Source of the DNA: Atrina japonica | Taxonomy: Eukaryota; Mollusca; Bivalvia; Pterioida; Pinnidae | Assembly: GCA_030159075.1 (NCBI GenBank) | Contig: BROG01000150.1 | Span: 124,001 to 188,000 of the forward strand | Reading direction: 5' to 3' | DNA length: 64,000 bases | In this document: positions 1 to 13,000 of the stretch, one piece after another | Layout: each line of letters starts with the position of its first letter | Numbering within the stretch: position 1 is the stretch's first letter | Notes under the pieces: generated by a model | Told to the model about the DNA's origin: nothing | Databases searched by the model: none | Seen by the model: the letters and a program-made list of their open reading frames with translations, nothing else | Made by a program: the position numbers and the translations under genes

Positions 1-853
1 TGTAATATCGTTGTCATGGAATCGGAAGTATTCGCAAATGAAAATAATGTTTAAAAATATACGGAAGTATGTTTCATGTAATGTGATGTTCAAACACTGA
101 ACATACCTATCACAGTATAATTACTGTACCTGTACTAATTTTAGTGGTATTCTAATATTAGCGCCTTTCGCACTCAAGTCATTGTGCTAAATCAAGGGCA
201 GCGATAAAATTTACCCATGCTGTCATTCTGTATTTCTGTAGACACGACAGAGCTAATGAAATTAATTGTGCTAATAAGTCTATACGCCCCTGAGAGCACT
301 AAAATATGAGTGCGCTAATTTAAATAGACATACAGTACATTATGTAAATCCTCTCATAACTTTTTATGACATACCGCTCAACAGTCGGTTCTTGGTAACA
401 ACAAAACATATGCCGAGCACATGTTAAAACTGACATTTAAACAGCAATATGGCTGTATGGCAGACTATTAAAGGTATCATTATGGGTCTGTATCATTAAA
501 TATTCTTTCCCTACACTGTGTTTTAGTATTTATTTCACGAAAAAACGGAATTCACCAAATCTTGAAACAGAATGGCGGCAAATTTGAAACGGAAAATCAC
601 TGGCCCTAATATTTGCTGATTTTTAGACAGTGTTGACTAAAATTTGCATGTGAGAGTCCAAACACTTCTATTTTTTACAAATACATGATATCACTCTCTA
701 CAAGACACACATTTGCTAATTGGGTAGTGTTGTCCTAAAGTATTTGAATATTTTGTATAGCAATGAGAACCATTCTTTGAGATGTGAGGCATGTGAAGCA
801 AAATTTTTTTAATTTTATTACAGAAATGTATTTGATGTGGTAGATAATCTTAC
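1..853. other. No gene recognised; intron or flank of the receptor-like gene
   Basis: The receptor gene must continue in this direction, because the exon at 854-1014 ends with an open phase. I found no convincing further exon here. The 150-330 stretch (phrases such as tagcgcctttcgc and gtgctaaat) resembles the TCGC-rich foldback elements seen elsewhere in the window. Confidence 0.4.
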
Positions 854-1014
854 CTGCATCAGTTTGAATGGTGTTTGAAGGTAAAAGTGGATGAATGTCA
901 TGTGGCTCTGTTTCTACAATGGGAGTTGCCTCCCCTCTTGAAGCATACGACTCTTGTGATACTTGTGATGTCAGTAAAGGTATCCCAGGGCTGCAATCTG
1001 ATATGCCACTATCT
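854..1014 (-). CDS. Receptor-like gene, cytoplasmic exon (last one seen)
   Basis: Acceptor CTTTCTTTGCAG lies just above 1014 and donor GTAAGATT just below 854. The exon enters in phase 2 and leaves in phase 1. It encodes about 53 polar residues, including DSGISDCSPG, SQVSQES and PIVETEPHD. It is Ser/Thr/Pro/acid-rich and looks like a disordered cytoplasmic tail. I recognise no signalling domain. The next exon is probably outside the window. Confidence 0.6.
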
Positions 1015-4000
1015 CTGCAAAGAAAGAAAGTGATACGAACATTAAAACATGGCTCAGTTTTGCCAAAAAGTAAAGGAACAAGAGGCCAAGACACCAAGAA
1101 TATTTATAAAACAGATAAACAATTTTCTCACAACAAAAGGCCCAAGAGGGCCTCAATCGCTCACCTGAGAACCATCTACAAATATGAAAAGAAGACCAAG
1201 AAGAATATGTACATGTAGACTGATCTGTCCAAGAAACATAATTATTGCTGTTTTAAGAAATTCATCAAAAATTCTAGAAATCAAATTTCGGCAAAATTCT
1301 TGCACAAAAACATTTCTTCAACTATATACAAGTAAAACACTTTAATGCATCATTGTGAATACAAGGGGAGATAATAGAGGAAATCATGCAAAAATTAATG
1401 AAAATGACAAAGTCTGAAAAGACCTCAAAAATGCGTCAAAAATCAATATTCCAATTTCTATGGAAAATACTACTATATAATAAATATATTACATAGGACT
1501 ATATGGTGTATTACACAGGGATGTGTGGTGTATTACACAGGGATGTGTGGTGTGTTACAGAGGGCTATGTAGTGTATTACACAGGGATGTGTGGTGTATT
1601 ACACAGGGATGTGTGGTGTATTACACAGGGATGTGTGGTGTATTACACAGGGATGTGTGGTATATTACATAGGAATGTGTGGTGTATTACACAGGACTGT
1701 ATGGTGTATTACACAGGGCTATGTGGTGTGTTACACAGGGCTATGTGGTGTATTACACAGGGCTGTGTGGTGTATTACACAGGGATGTGTGGTATATTAC
1801 ATAGGACTGTATGGTGTATTACATAGGGCTGTGTGGTGTGTTACATAGGGCTGTGTGGCATATTACAAAGGGATGTGTGGCATATTACAAAAGGTTGTGT
1901 GGAATATTACACAAGCCTATGTGGCCATGGGATGTACTCTAATATAGAAGATACATTACACAGTGCTATTTGGAGCTTCATTATTCTCATCTGTTGTTCT
2001 TCTCTCATTAAGTAAGACGAATCCATTTTCTAAGTTGTGTTGGTGTTGTGGGTCTTCAAAAAACACATCACCTATGGCATAAACAAAAAACGTAGATGCA
2101 TTAAATTCAAAAGAATCTTGAGATGAGTTTCAGACGAGTAACAAGTTATTGTAATCTTACCTGTGCTCTAATTTGTAATAATCGTTTGCTTTGGCTTGAT
2201 TTAACAAGTAGTGCGACTACTCGTCCCCGTGAGGCAGGGAGAGGGATGTTTTGCGTGTGTGTGTGTGTGAATGTGTGTTTATGTCCTAGCTGGAGTGTTC
2301 CATATTTGCAACAGCTTTTTTAGTGCCACTACACTTGTACAATCTGACAAAAATAATCAAAAACTGCACATCTTAGATCATTTACCCTCTATCTCGGCAT
2401 AGAGCTGTGCAGACAGGAGATGAAAATCTGCCACAACCAGGGATCAAACCCGGGACCTTCTTAATAAAGATCTGGTGCTCTACCAACTGTGCTGAACCAG
2501 CCTGGATCAGTTGGTAGCACGCTCAACTCTTGATCATAAGGTTGTGAGTTCGAGTCCAGCTGGCGGCAGGTAGTTTTCAGGTCCTTCGGATAAGACAGTA
2601 ACAAACTAAGGTTCCGAAGGTGTCCGCACGTTTAAAGAACCCTCACTGATTACCTGTCTATGTTTACATTATAGTCTGATTACCAACTTTTGTTTATATT
2701 ATAGGCTGATTATCTGCCTATGTTTATATTATAGTCTGATTACCTGTCTATGTTTATATTATAGTCTAATTACCTGCCTATGTTTATATTATAGTCTGAT
2801 TACCTGTCTATGTTTATATCATAGTCTGATTACCTGCCTATGTTTATATTATAGTCTGATTACCTGTCTATGTTTATATTATAGGCTGATTATCTGCCTA
2901 TGTTTATATTATAGTCTGATTACCTGTCTATGTTTATATTATAGTCAGATTACCTGCCTATGTTTATATTATAGGCTGATTACCTGCCTATGTTTATATT
3001 ATAGTCTGATTACCTGCCTATGTTTATATTATAGTCTAATTACCTGCCAATGTTTATATCATAGTCTGATTACCTGCCTATGTTTATATTATAGTCTGAT
3101 TACCAGTCTATGTTTATATTATAGTCTAATTACCTGCCTATGTTTATATTATAGTCTGATTACCTGTATTACCTGCCTATGTTTATATTTATAGTCTGAT
3201 TACCTGCCTATGTTTATATTATAGTCTGATTACCTGCCTATGTTTATATTATAGTCTGATTACCTGTCTATGTTTATATTATAGTCTAATTACCTGCCTA
3301 TGTTTATATTATAGTCTGATTACCTGTCTGTTTATATCATAGTCTGATTACCTGCCTATGTTTATATTACAGTCTGATTACCTGCCTATGTTTATATTAT
3401 AGTCTGATTACCTGTCTATGTTTATATTATAGTCTAATTACCTGCCTATGTTTATATTATAGTCTGATTACCTGTCTGTTTATATTATAGTCTGATTACC
3501 TATCTATGTTTATATCATAGTCTGATTACCTGTCTATGTTTATTTTATAGTCTGATTACCAGTCTTATAGTCTGATTACCTGTCTATAGTTATAAAGCAA
3601 TACATTTTAACAATGTATACTCCTATTAATACATCACATAACTGAAAAATTGTTGAATGTGACATAAAATACAGGATAACAAAGTAGTCTGGTAACCTGC
3701 CAGTGGTCATACAACAGCCTGGTAAGTTTATAGTCTGATGATATGGTTATGATTCACTAGTTCTTCTGCTTAAAAAGAAATGAATGAAAGAAAAATAAAC
3801 AAAAATGCTTACCACCCGTGGTCCTCTTTTTTTTCCTCCATACAAACCCTACTATACATACTATGCATATCAAAACAAGTACTGTGCATGCTGTAATTAT
3901 CAGCCTGCAAAAAAAGATGAGAAAATATATGATTTTATTCATTCAAAACTTTACGATCACTAATTAGTATCAAGATCAATCATTGACAAAAGCACGAAAA

Positions 4001-7000
4001 GTAAGTTGGAGTATTTTTTTAGACTCCCAATTGGGAACTTTCGAGTTAACCATTATGATCCTGCATTTAGTCATGCCTTTTTGATTTTGATCCTCATGGT
4101 ACTTCCTGTTTTCATATTTACCTTCGTAACGTATTCAGCATATATGGAACGTCCTTATGTTTTTGCACATTAACGTTATTTTGTGTAAAAAAATCCAAAA
4201 GACTTTTAAAACATACCACATTAGGTTATTTAGTTGGATGCTAAATGTAGAAGGTTGGGGAAAAATGTGCAGACAGACCGGGAATCGAACCAAGGACCAT
4301 CCAAACAATGGTTGGATGCTCTTACTAACTGTGCTTCTGGGGCTATCTGTTTATAACCAAAACCCGAAATAATGTTGGGGAACATTTTTCACATTTCATG
4401 TGACATGTGTAATTAAATGCAGGATTATAACAGTAATCCAGGTAACTGGAATGTTCCCTACTATGATTAACCCGAATAATCCAGTCGTTATATTTCGCTC
4501 ACTTTGATCACTACGTGAATGCATACACAATCAGAATTCTTCAACAGGAAGATATTTTTACTGTGGCTGATTGTGACGTCATAGTAATTTACGTCAGAAT
4601 TTTGTGACGTTGTATTGACTACTTCATAACACTTAAGTTTTTTCAAATTACTGGTAAAAGAAAGTTGTAATTTATCATAAAACTACAGAACTTAAATGCA
4701 AATAAATTTCCCTTGTTCAAAAGAAATTTCAAGATCAATTACAAAACTTATGGTGATTGATATGAGACCATTTTCTCAAGTAGAATCGGGCACATTTTGT
4801 GCAGTGATAAATAAGTGTTGCATAGATGCATATTTTTGTTTTGTTTTCACGGCCCTGTTTTTCTTTTTCAGGATTTATAAATTTTTCATATGGCAAAATT
4901 TTATCCTTTTTTTATTATTTTTGTTCGGATTTCAGAATAGTCTAGTAAAATATAACATATCGCGATACGTATCAAATCAAGAGCCAAATATTGTGATATG
5001 TATCCTTGTAAAGAGAAGTGTATCGTTGCACCCCTAGAATCATATATTGAACATCTCTGATTGGTCACCTGATTCACAGAGCAGCTGAAGGATTTCTACT
5101 GCATAACGTGCTCAAGCCGGGCGCTGTTATCATTCGAGTTATATTTTGTTTGTTTTGGAACTCTCTTGTGTGGATTACGTCCTTTTATGAAATGCTACTA
5201 AGTCTAAAAAACATTACTCCCACAGGTAAGTACCCACTGTAGTCTATATGGATTTATTGAATGGACGTGTTTAACACATACGGACTTGCTGATTCATACA
5301 GGTATACATACACAGTACTTCCACTGCTAGAATCATTGTTGAGTAAGGCGGAGCTTGGAGTGTTGTTATCATTCTTTTTCTGATAAGATTTTTTATTGAC
5401 ATTCACGTATGTTACAGGCACTGATGATGTCACTGGTGTCTTTAATACTACAATAAAGAGAATAAATCAATGCAAATGTGTATACAGATTGCACAACAAA
5501 GAAATGATTAAGATATGAGATTGTCATAGTGATTCTTAAACTCTGGATCATGCAAACGTTTGCATTTATTCCAGGAGTAAAAACTAACAGCAACTTCCTG
5601 AAAATCTAGATCATATGAAATCTTATATTTATTAACTACATGTATATGAATATGATTTTACAGGAATTTTCTTTTCTTCAATCCAGGTCGCAGATAAGCT
5701 TGCATGTGGTTAATCAAAAACATAGTAGCATAAGATATAAATAGTAAGATTCTAGGAATTGCCAGTACATGTACAGCAAAACCTGTCTTCAACCCTTCTG
5801 TCACTGAATATGGTCTTCCAAGACAGATTCTCTCTCGAAACAGGTTTCATTTCAACAATTATAGAACCAAGTGGTTTTGAGAATGCAGACTCCCAAGACA
5901 GGTGGTCTCTCAAGAAAGTGGTCTCTCAACACGGGTTCCACTGTAACAGAATGCAGTTATTAATGGACAACTTCACCTCCAGTTATTCATGTTTATGATA
6001 CTACATGTATAACTGTCATGGATATAAGCAGCTTAACTGTCAAGTCCAATAGCTGGTTTTTGGTGTTTATATTCATGTACTGAAATTAAGCAATGGTGAG
6101 CGCGGCCAGCATCCGAAGAGTTGACCATGTGATGTGATGCACTAGGCAGACCCCCGATGCATGTTACAATATGAACCAAGGCAGTGGCTTCAAAGTGAGC
6201 ACAGCTTGTATTACAAAATTTGGGATTTATTGTCTTGTAGGTACCATATAAGCAGAAATTTTAGGGAGGATTCAATTTTGGCATTATTAGCGAGGTTGTT
6301 GAGATTGCAAAAATTGAATATCGCTAATAATTCAATCCTTATCCTAGACAAGAATTATCTTTTCTTTTAAATCGTAAAATCGCTAAAATTAATTCTCGCT
6401 AAAAATATAAACAATAATTTTAGGACAAAACGCTAAATTTGCATCTCGCTAAAATTTCCACTTATACGGTATGTTCAATCTAACAAGACCAAAATCAATT
6501 GATTAATTAATTCCTTTTCTGCAAGATGGTGTCAGATTGTTTACTTATGGCATCAAATATTAACATCATTAGCAGTCGCCTCCTGGAAAAAAAACTGACC
6601 CCAAAAAAATTATATAAAGAGAACTCCAAAGAGCTATATGTCTCGACTGTGATGAACAGTAAATTAGAATCCCAGAAGTAGATGGGACTGACCAGCTCCG
6701 TGTCTCACCTGTGAAATGGAACAGGAATTTTTTAAAGAACAAAAAAGTACCGTAAACAGTTTTCAGTGACTGTAACCTTATTTCAAGAAATCAGGTCAGA
6801 CCAGCTTTGGTACCAAGAAAGGTACATCTAGGGTACATGGAGATCATTTGTGTGAAGTACTGTTCCAATCCACCTTGTAGTTCAAGAGTTCTGATCCAGA
6901 AAGGGTTGTTAGTGACTGTGAGCTATTTTCTGGAGAGTAGGTCAGATTGACCCTAGAACCATGAAAGACATATCAAGGGTATATGGGGATCATTAGTGCG

Positions 7001-10000
7001 AAGTATGGTTCTAACCAATCCTGCAGTTTGGAGTCCTGCTCCAGAAATAATTTTTCAGGGAACGTGACCTAGTTTCCAGAAATTAGGTCAAACCAGCTCT
7101 AGTACCCTAAAAGGCACATCTAGGGTGCATGGGGATCATTTGTGTTAAGTATGTTCCAATCCACCAGTAATTTAGGAGTTCTGTTTCAGAAATGATTTTC
7201 AATGACTGACCTATTTTCAAGAAAGTACATCAGACCGACCTTAGTACCCCGAAAGTCACATCTAGGGTACATGAGGATCATTTGTTTGAAGTATGGTTCC
7301 AATCCACCCTATAGTTTAGGAGTTCTGCTCAGGAAACAAAATGCTGCCGCTGCCGCCACTGTGATCATCAATAACGCTGCCGGACAGAATCAGTGATCCC
7401 TATGTCTCGCTTCTGCTTCACAGGTGAAACAAAAACGCTTCGTTTGTTGTCAATCTAGTGAAGGGTGACAGGTCAAGCTTGAGGCTGTCTAGATAGGTTG
7501 TCTACATAAGTTCACGACCTTACACTATCTTGTCTTCTCTATCATCAGCAAAATTGGCATCGAAAATAATGAAATGTCTAACGAACAGTACTATTCAAAC
7601 TTTTATCTTTAACTTAATTTGAACACTTGTAAAAAAGAAGGAAAAAAGAAGAAAAAAAATATGTAAAATACTTACTACAACTCCCATTTTGTTTGACATA
7701 TATAATTTTCTGGCTCCGACATGACGTGACCCGTAGCAGACATTCGTTGGAGTAGGTATGGTTGTCTGAACCACATACTTCTACCCCTGGAGACTGTGGA
7801 AAAAGGTGGCAATGAATTAGATACTGTGTTACACATGATGTTTAATCAATTTTTTAAAGCGGGAGCTTATGGAGTCCCCACTCCCTCTACAATATCCCAT
7901 ACCTTGGGGTCACCATAAGGCAGTCATTAGATATTCAAGTTAATAATAAATATATATGGTGTAATGAATTTGTGTCAAATTTTTTGCAAAACAATCTGTG
8001 TTGTTGTGTCACATTTCCCACTGACAAAAGTATTGATATTATTAAGTCATGCCACATTTCTAAAAAAAGTTTTTAGTTTTGTGCCACATTGTCCACAAAA
8101 AACTGTTATTGTTCTCAACTTGTGTCACATTTCCCATAAACATCAGGTTGTGCCACATTTCCCACAAAGAAATGTATTTACATTATTAACTTATGCCACA
8201 TTTCTAAAAAAAAGAACCCTGCCTTGTTGTGCCATGTTTTCTGAGAAGAAATGTATTGATGATATGAACTAGTGCCACAAAAAAAAAAAAAAAAAAAAAA
8301 AAAAATTCTTTTTACTGCCTCCCCATCAAAACAGTAATTTCAATGCGTGGTTTTTATCAATCCATGAAAAACAATTAAAATGTAAACATGAATGCTGCAT
8401 AAATTAGGTCTAAATTGCATCAATATTGAACAACTAAAAATATTCCATTTCTTTAGCCCGAAATATCTTTGAACTGCTCACGATGGTCTAGTGGTTTGTG
8501 TTTGATGCACAAGTGTATGGGTTTGAGTTTGAATCCCAAATGGAGGTCAAGTGTTACAGCAGGCATGTACATAAAAGACCCCTCCTCGCTGTACTGTCAA
8601 AAGACAATAACTGGTGACATCAAACATCAGAATATTTATGAAAAATGATTGGCTGGAAGTGGAACAACAACAAAACAACCAATACTTAACTTTGAGGTGG
8701 CCTCATAATCAAGGTGGTAGCTTACTATGAGATTCTACTATAGACTGAGAGTTATCGAGCTAGAACAAATGGCAATAATGTTTTTATCTTGAGATTTACT
8801 GTATATCAGGAAAATTTCATGGGACTTTATTTTTCGCGATACACGAGTTCTAAACTCATTCGTGAGATGATATTTTCGCAATTTCAAATTCATTCCCAAT
8901 TTGTCATACTAACATCTTGCTTCATTAGGCAATAAATTCTTTTTTTTGTGAGCCAGGGTTCTCGCCAAATTACGCATAAATAAAATTCTCGCGAATAAAA
9001 CCGGAATCACAGTAACAGAATTGACAAAATAATAACAAAAATGTCTCAAAAGCAAAGTGACTGACTTACACTGGTACATGAACTCTCATCTGGACACACA
9101 CAACTGGCATTGCTTGCCATTCTGGAACACACAGAGTAGTACTGGCACTTCCCAACACCACCACAGCTGTCAGGATCTATAAATAGATATGATGCAATAT
9201 GGACAAGACAGTATACAACAATAAATGCCTTCGGTAAAGTCGAAATTGATGTGCTTCATTTTAAATGTTAAAACAGTGCAATTGATCTCATTCTATAAGA
9301 AGGGGAGACAAGTTGATAGGAAGATTTTATTGATACTCAAATAGTTACTCATCAACCCCTGAAAATCAATGGACTCTTCCATAAATCAATGACCTAGACC
9401 AGTCCAAATGTGTTTTTAGGAGAAAATGAGTTAAAGTAGGAAAATCATTTCTCTGTTTGATGCATATGCTACAGATATTGAGACATGCCATGTCACTGCC
9501 ATGAGATACCACTGTCATTAAACCATTGTCATGCTTGAACATTTGTCATGTGAGACCAAGCTCATGGGTTCAATGTGATGGGACCACTATTTTGAGGTCA
9601 ATAATGAGAGACCACTGTCATGAGAGACCACTATGTAAGACCACTGTCATGAGAGACCACTATTATAAGACCACTGTCATGAGAGACCACTATTATAAGA
9701 CCACTGTCATGAGAGACCACTATGTAAGACCACTGTCATGAGAGACCACTATTATAAGACCACTGTCATGAGAGACCACTATGTAAGACCACTGTCATGA
9801 GAGACCACTATGTAAGACCACTGCCATGAGAGACCACTATGTCATGAGAGACCACTATGTAAGACCACTGCCATGAGAGACCACCACTGTCATGAGAGAC
9901 CACTATGTAAGACCACTGTCATGAGAGACCACTATGTAAGACCACTGTCATGAGAGACCACTATGTAAGACCACTGTCATGAGAGACCACTAAGAGAACA

Positions 10001-13000
10001 CTGTAGACCACTGTCATGAGAGAACACTACCACTGTCATGAGAGACCACTATGTAAGACCACTGCCATGAGAGACCACTATTATAAGACCACTGTAATGA
10101 GAGAACACTATGTAAGACCACTGTCATGAGAGAACACTATGTAAGACCACTGTCATGAGAGAACACTATGTAAGACCACTGTCATGAGAGAACACTATGT
10201 AAGACCACTGTCATGAGAGAACACTATGTAAGGTTTACCCTTAACTGTCATGATGAGAAACACTGTTTGGGACCACTCGGAATATTTTTTACTGTCTCAA
10301 TCCAAATTGAATACTGATATGAAAGCATATATCAAGCTTGCCTATTTAATCAACAACAACAAATTTAAATTCATTGCAAAAAAAAAATTAAATTCATATA
10401 AAAAGATTTGAAAATGTGAAAGTAAAAACATGCCAGAGAAAAAATCCTGGATTATGACTATACATTGAAAATCAACACTTTACCTGGATTATCCAGCCGA
10501 GCTGTAGAAGTTGGCTTTAATTCATTTATAAGGTATGGATTAATCTTAAAACATGGTCTACAGCCTTTCACTAATGTGTATTCACCAGGCCCACAAGGCT
10601 TACAATCTGACAGAAAAAACATGTGTGAATGTTAAACACATATGCCCACGAGTGGTGTACAAAATCAACAAAGAGTATTCTTCTTATATACATAATACAT
10701 ATGATATACTTCCCCAGTCTAGGTCATATCACATAAGATACTTCCCAGTCCAGGTCATACCCAATATGATATACTTCCCCAGTCTAGGTCATATCAAATA
10801 AGATACTTCCCAGTCCAGGTCATACCCAATATGATATACTTCCCCAGGCTAGGTCATATCACATAAGAGACTTCCCAGTCCAGGTCATACCCAATATGAT
10901 ATACTTCCCCAGGCTAGGTCATATCACATAAGAGACTTCCCAGTCCAGGTCATACCCAATATAATATACTTCCCCAGTCTAGGTGGTCACATCAGATATG
11001 GTTATTTCTCAGTCTAGGTCATACCCAATATGATACTTTCCCAGTCAAGGTCATATCAAATATAGTACTTTCCCAGTCCAGGTCATACCCAATATGATAC
11101 TTTCCCAGTCTAGATCATTTCACATTAGAAACTTTCCCAGTCAAGATCATATCATATATGGTTCTTTCCCTTTCTAGGTCATATCATATATGGTACTTTC
11201 CTAGTCTAAGTAATATACAATATGAAACTTTCCCATTGTAAGTCATATATAATTTGATATTCTCCCAGTCTAGGTCATATCCAATATGATACTTTCCCAG
11301 TCTATGTCATATTTCATATGGTACTTTCCCAGTCTAGGTCATATCACATATGGTACTTTTTCCAGTCAAGGTCATATCCAATATGATACTTTCCCAGTCA
11401 AGGTCATATCCAATATGATACTTTCCCAGTCTAGGTCATATCACATATGGTACTTTTCCAGTCAAGGTCATATCAAATATGATACTTTCCCAGTTTAGGT
11501 CATATCACATATGGTACTTTTCCAGTCAAGGTCATACCTAATATGATACTTTCCCAGTCAAGGTCATACTCAATATGATACTTTCCCAGTCTAGGTCATA
11601 TCACATATGGTTCTTTCAAAGTCTAGGTCATATCACACATTGTACTTTCAAAGTCTAGGTCATATCACATATGATACTTTCCCAGTCAATGTCATATCAT
11701 ATATGGTACTTTCCTCAATCTCGGTCATATCACATAATGTATTTTCCCAATTTAGGTCATACCATGTATGACACTTTCCCCAGTCCAGTGCATTCCACAC
11801 AGGACTTGACATTATTTTCTCAAAATATATAGGAATATAAGATTTTTCATGTCTGTGCATAGCTCATATTCGTTATTGTACATCAAGTACAAGTAGTAAA
11901 AGTAGAAAAGATCGAAATAATCCTTTTGCTTATGTCCCTTTAATACAGAAATATTTAAACTACATACCACCGCTAATTGGATCCATTGTGTAATTAACTT
12001 GACATTTATCCCACTGTCTGTTGCAAATACACGGATTTCTACCAAAGAAACATTTGTTACGATTACATTTGCAATGTTCAATTTTCGGGCAACTGCGAGA
12101 ATAAATTCCTGTATTCCTTGATGGCACTAAATCTGAAAAAAAGAAAAAAAAAATATAAAAAAAAAGCCAGATAATTTTTAAAGGGTATTAGCTGCTTTTT
12201 CCAAAATAATTTTATTTCATTTTTTTACTGCATAGATTGATGTAAAATAACAAATAAGAGGTATACACAGTCCTATAAATTCTAATATTCCTATATATTT
12301 TGTGAAAATCCGGTCTGGTCCAGTGTCGTATGCATATGCAAACAGTAAGGTCAAATTAATTATATGCAAACAAATATTTGCCACATTGGGATTTATAAGC
12401 AATTTTCACCACATATATAGGAATTTAAGTTATTGTACATCATTCTAAGTAGCACATGTACTTTTTTTTTCTTTTTTGGAAAAAATGCAGTTAATTTCCC
12501 TGTAAATAAATTACACGTATCGGTACATGGATTTGATTGAATAGGCAGCAAATGAAAATTTGGTCAGAACATGTATATGTTTTTTGCCACTTTGTTATTT
12601 TTAGAAATATGAGAAGAACTACAGTGAAACTCATCAAAAAATAGTGGATCTTATCTCGAAAAACCACCTTTTTGACCAATGAAATGTGTTCTCTCAAAAC
12701 AGGTGGGCTCTCAAAAGAGGTATTTAAGGGATTACTTAAATGGGCATTAGGTGTGTTTTTTCAAAACTTGTTTTTCCTTTTTTTCTTCTTAAACTGAAAT
12801 GAAATAACAAAAAGAGATATACAGGCATAAAAAATCTTAAATCCCTATATATTTGGAGAAAATTGCTCAAGAAACCCAAGTTTAATACCTTTTTCACTTG
12901 CAATTGATTAACTCAACCTTACTATTTGTATATGAATACCACTCTGGACCTGACCTTATTATCACAAAATATATAGGAATATAAGATTTTTCATACCTGT

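Noticed and set aside
1503..1848. Tyr/Cys/His-rich frames (VYYTGMCGVLHR)
   Set aside because: Come from the 22-bp array; the period is not a multiple of 3 and the frames only rotate through the unit.
2502..2575. tRNA gene
   Set aside because: A and B boxes are present, but no acceptor stem; the sequence continues into a SINE body and recurs elsewhere.
2646..3595. CRISPR array
   Set aside because: Repeats are directly adjacent with no unique spacers, and the genome is clearly eukaryotic with spliced genes.
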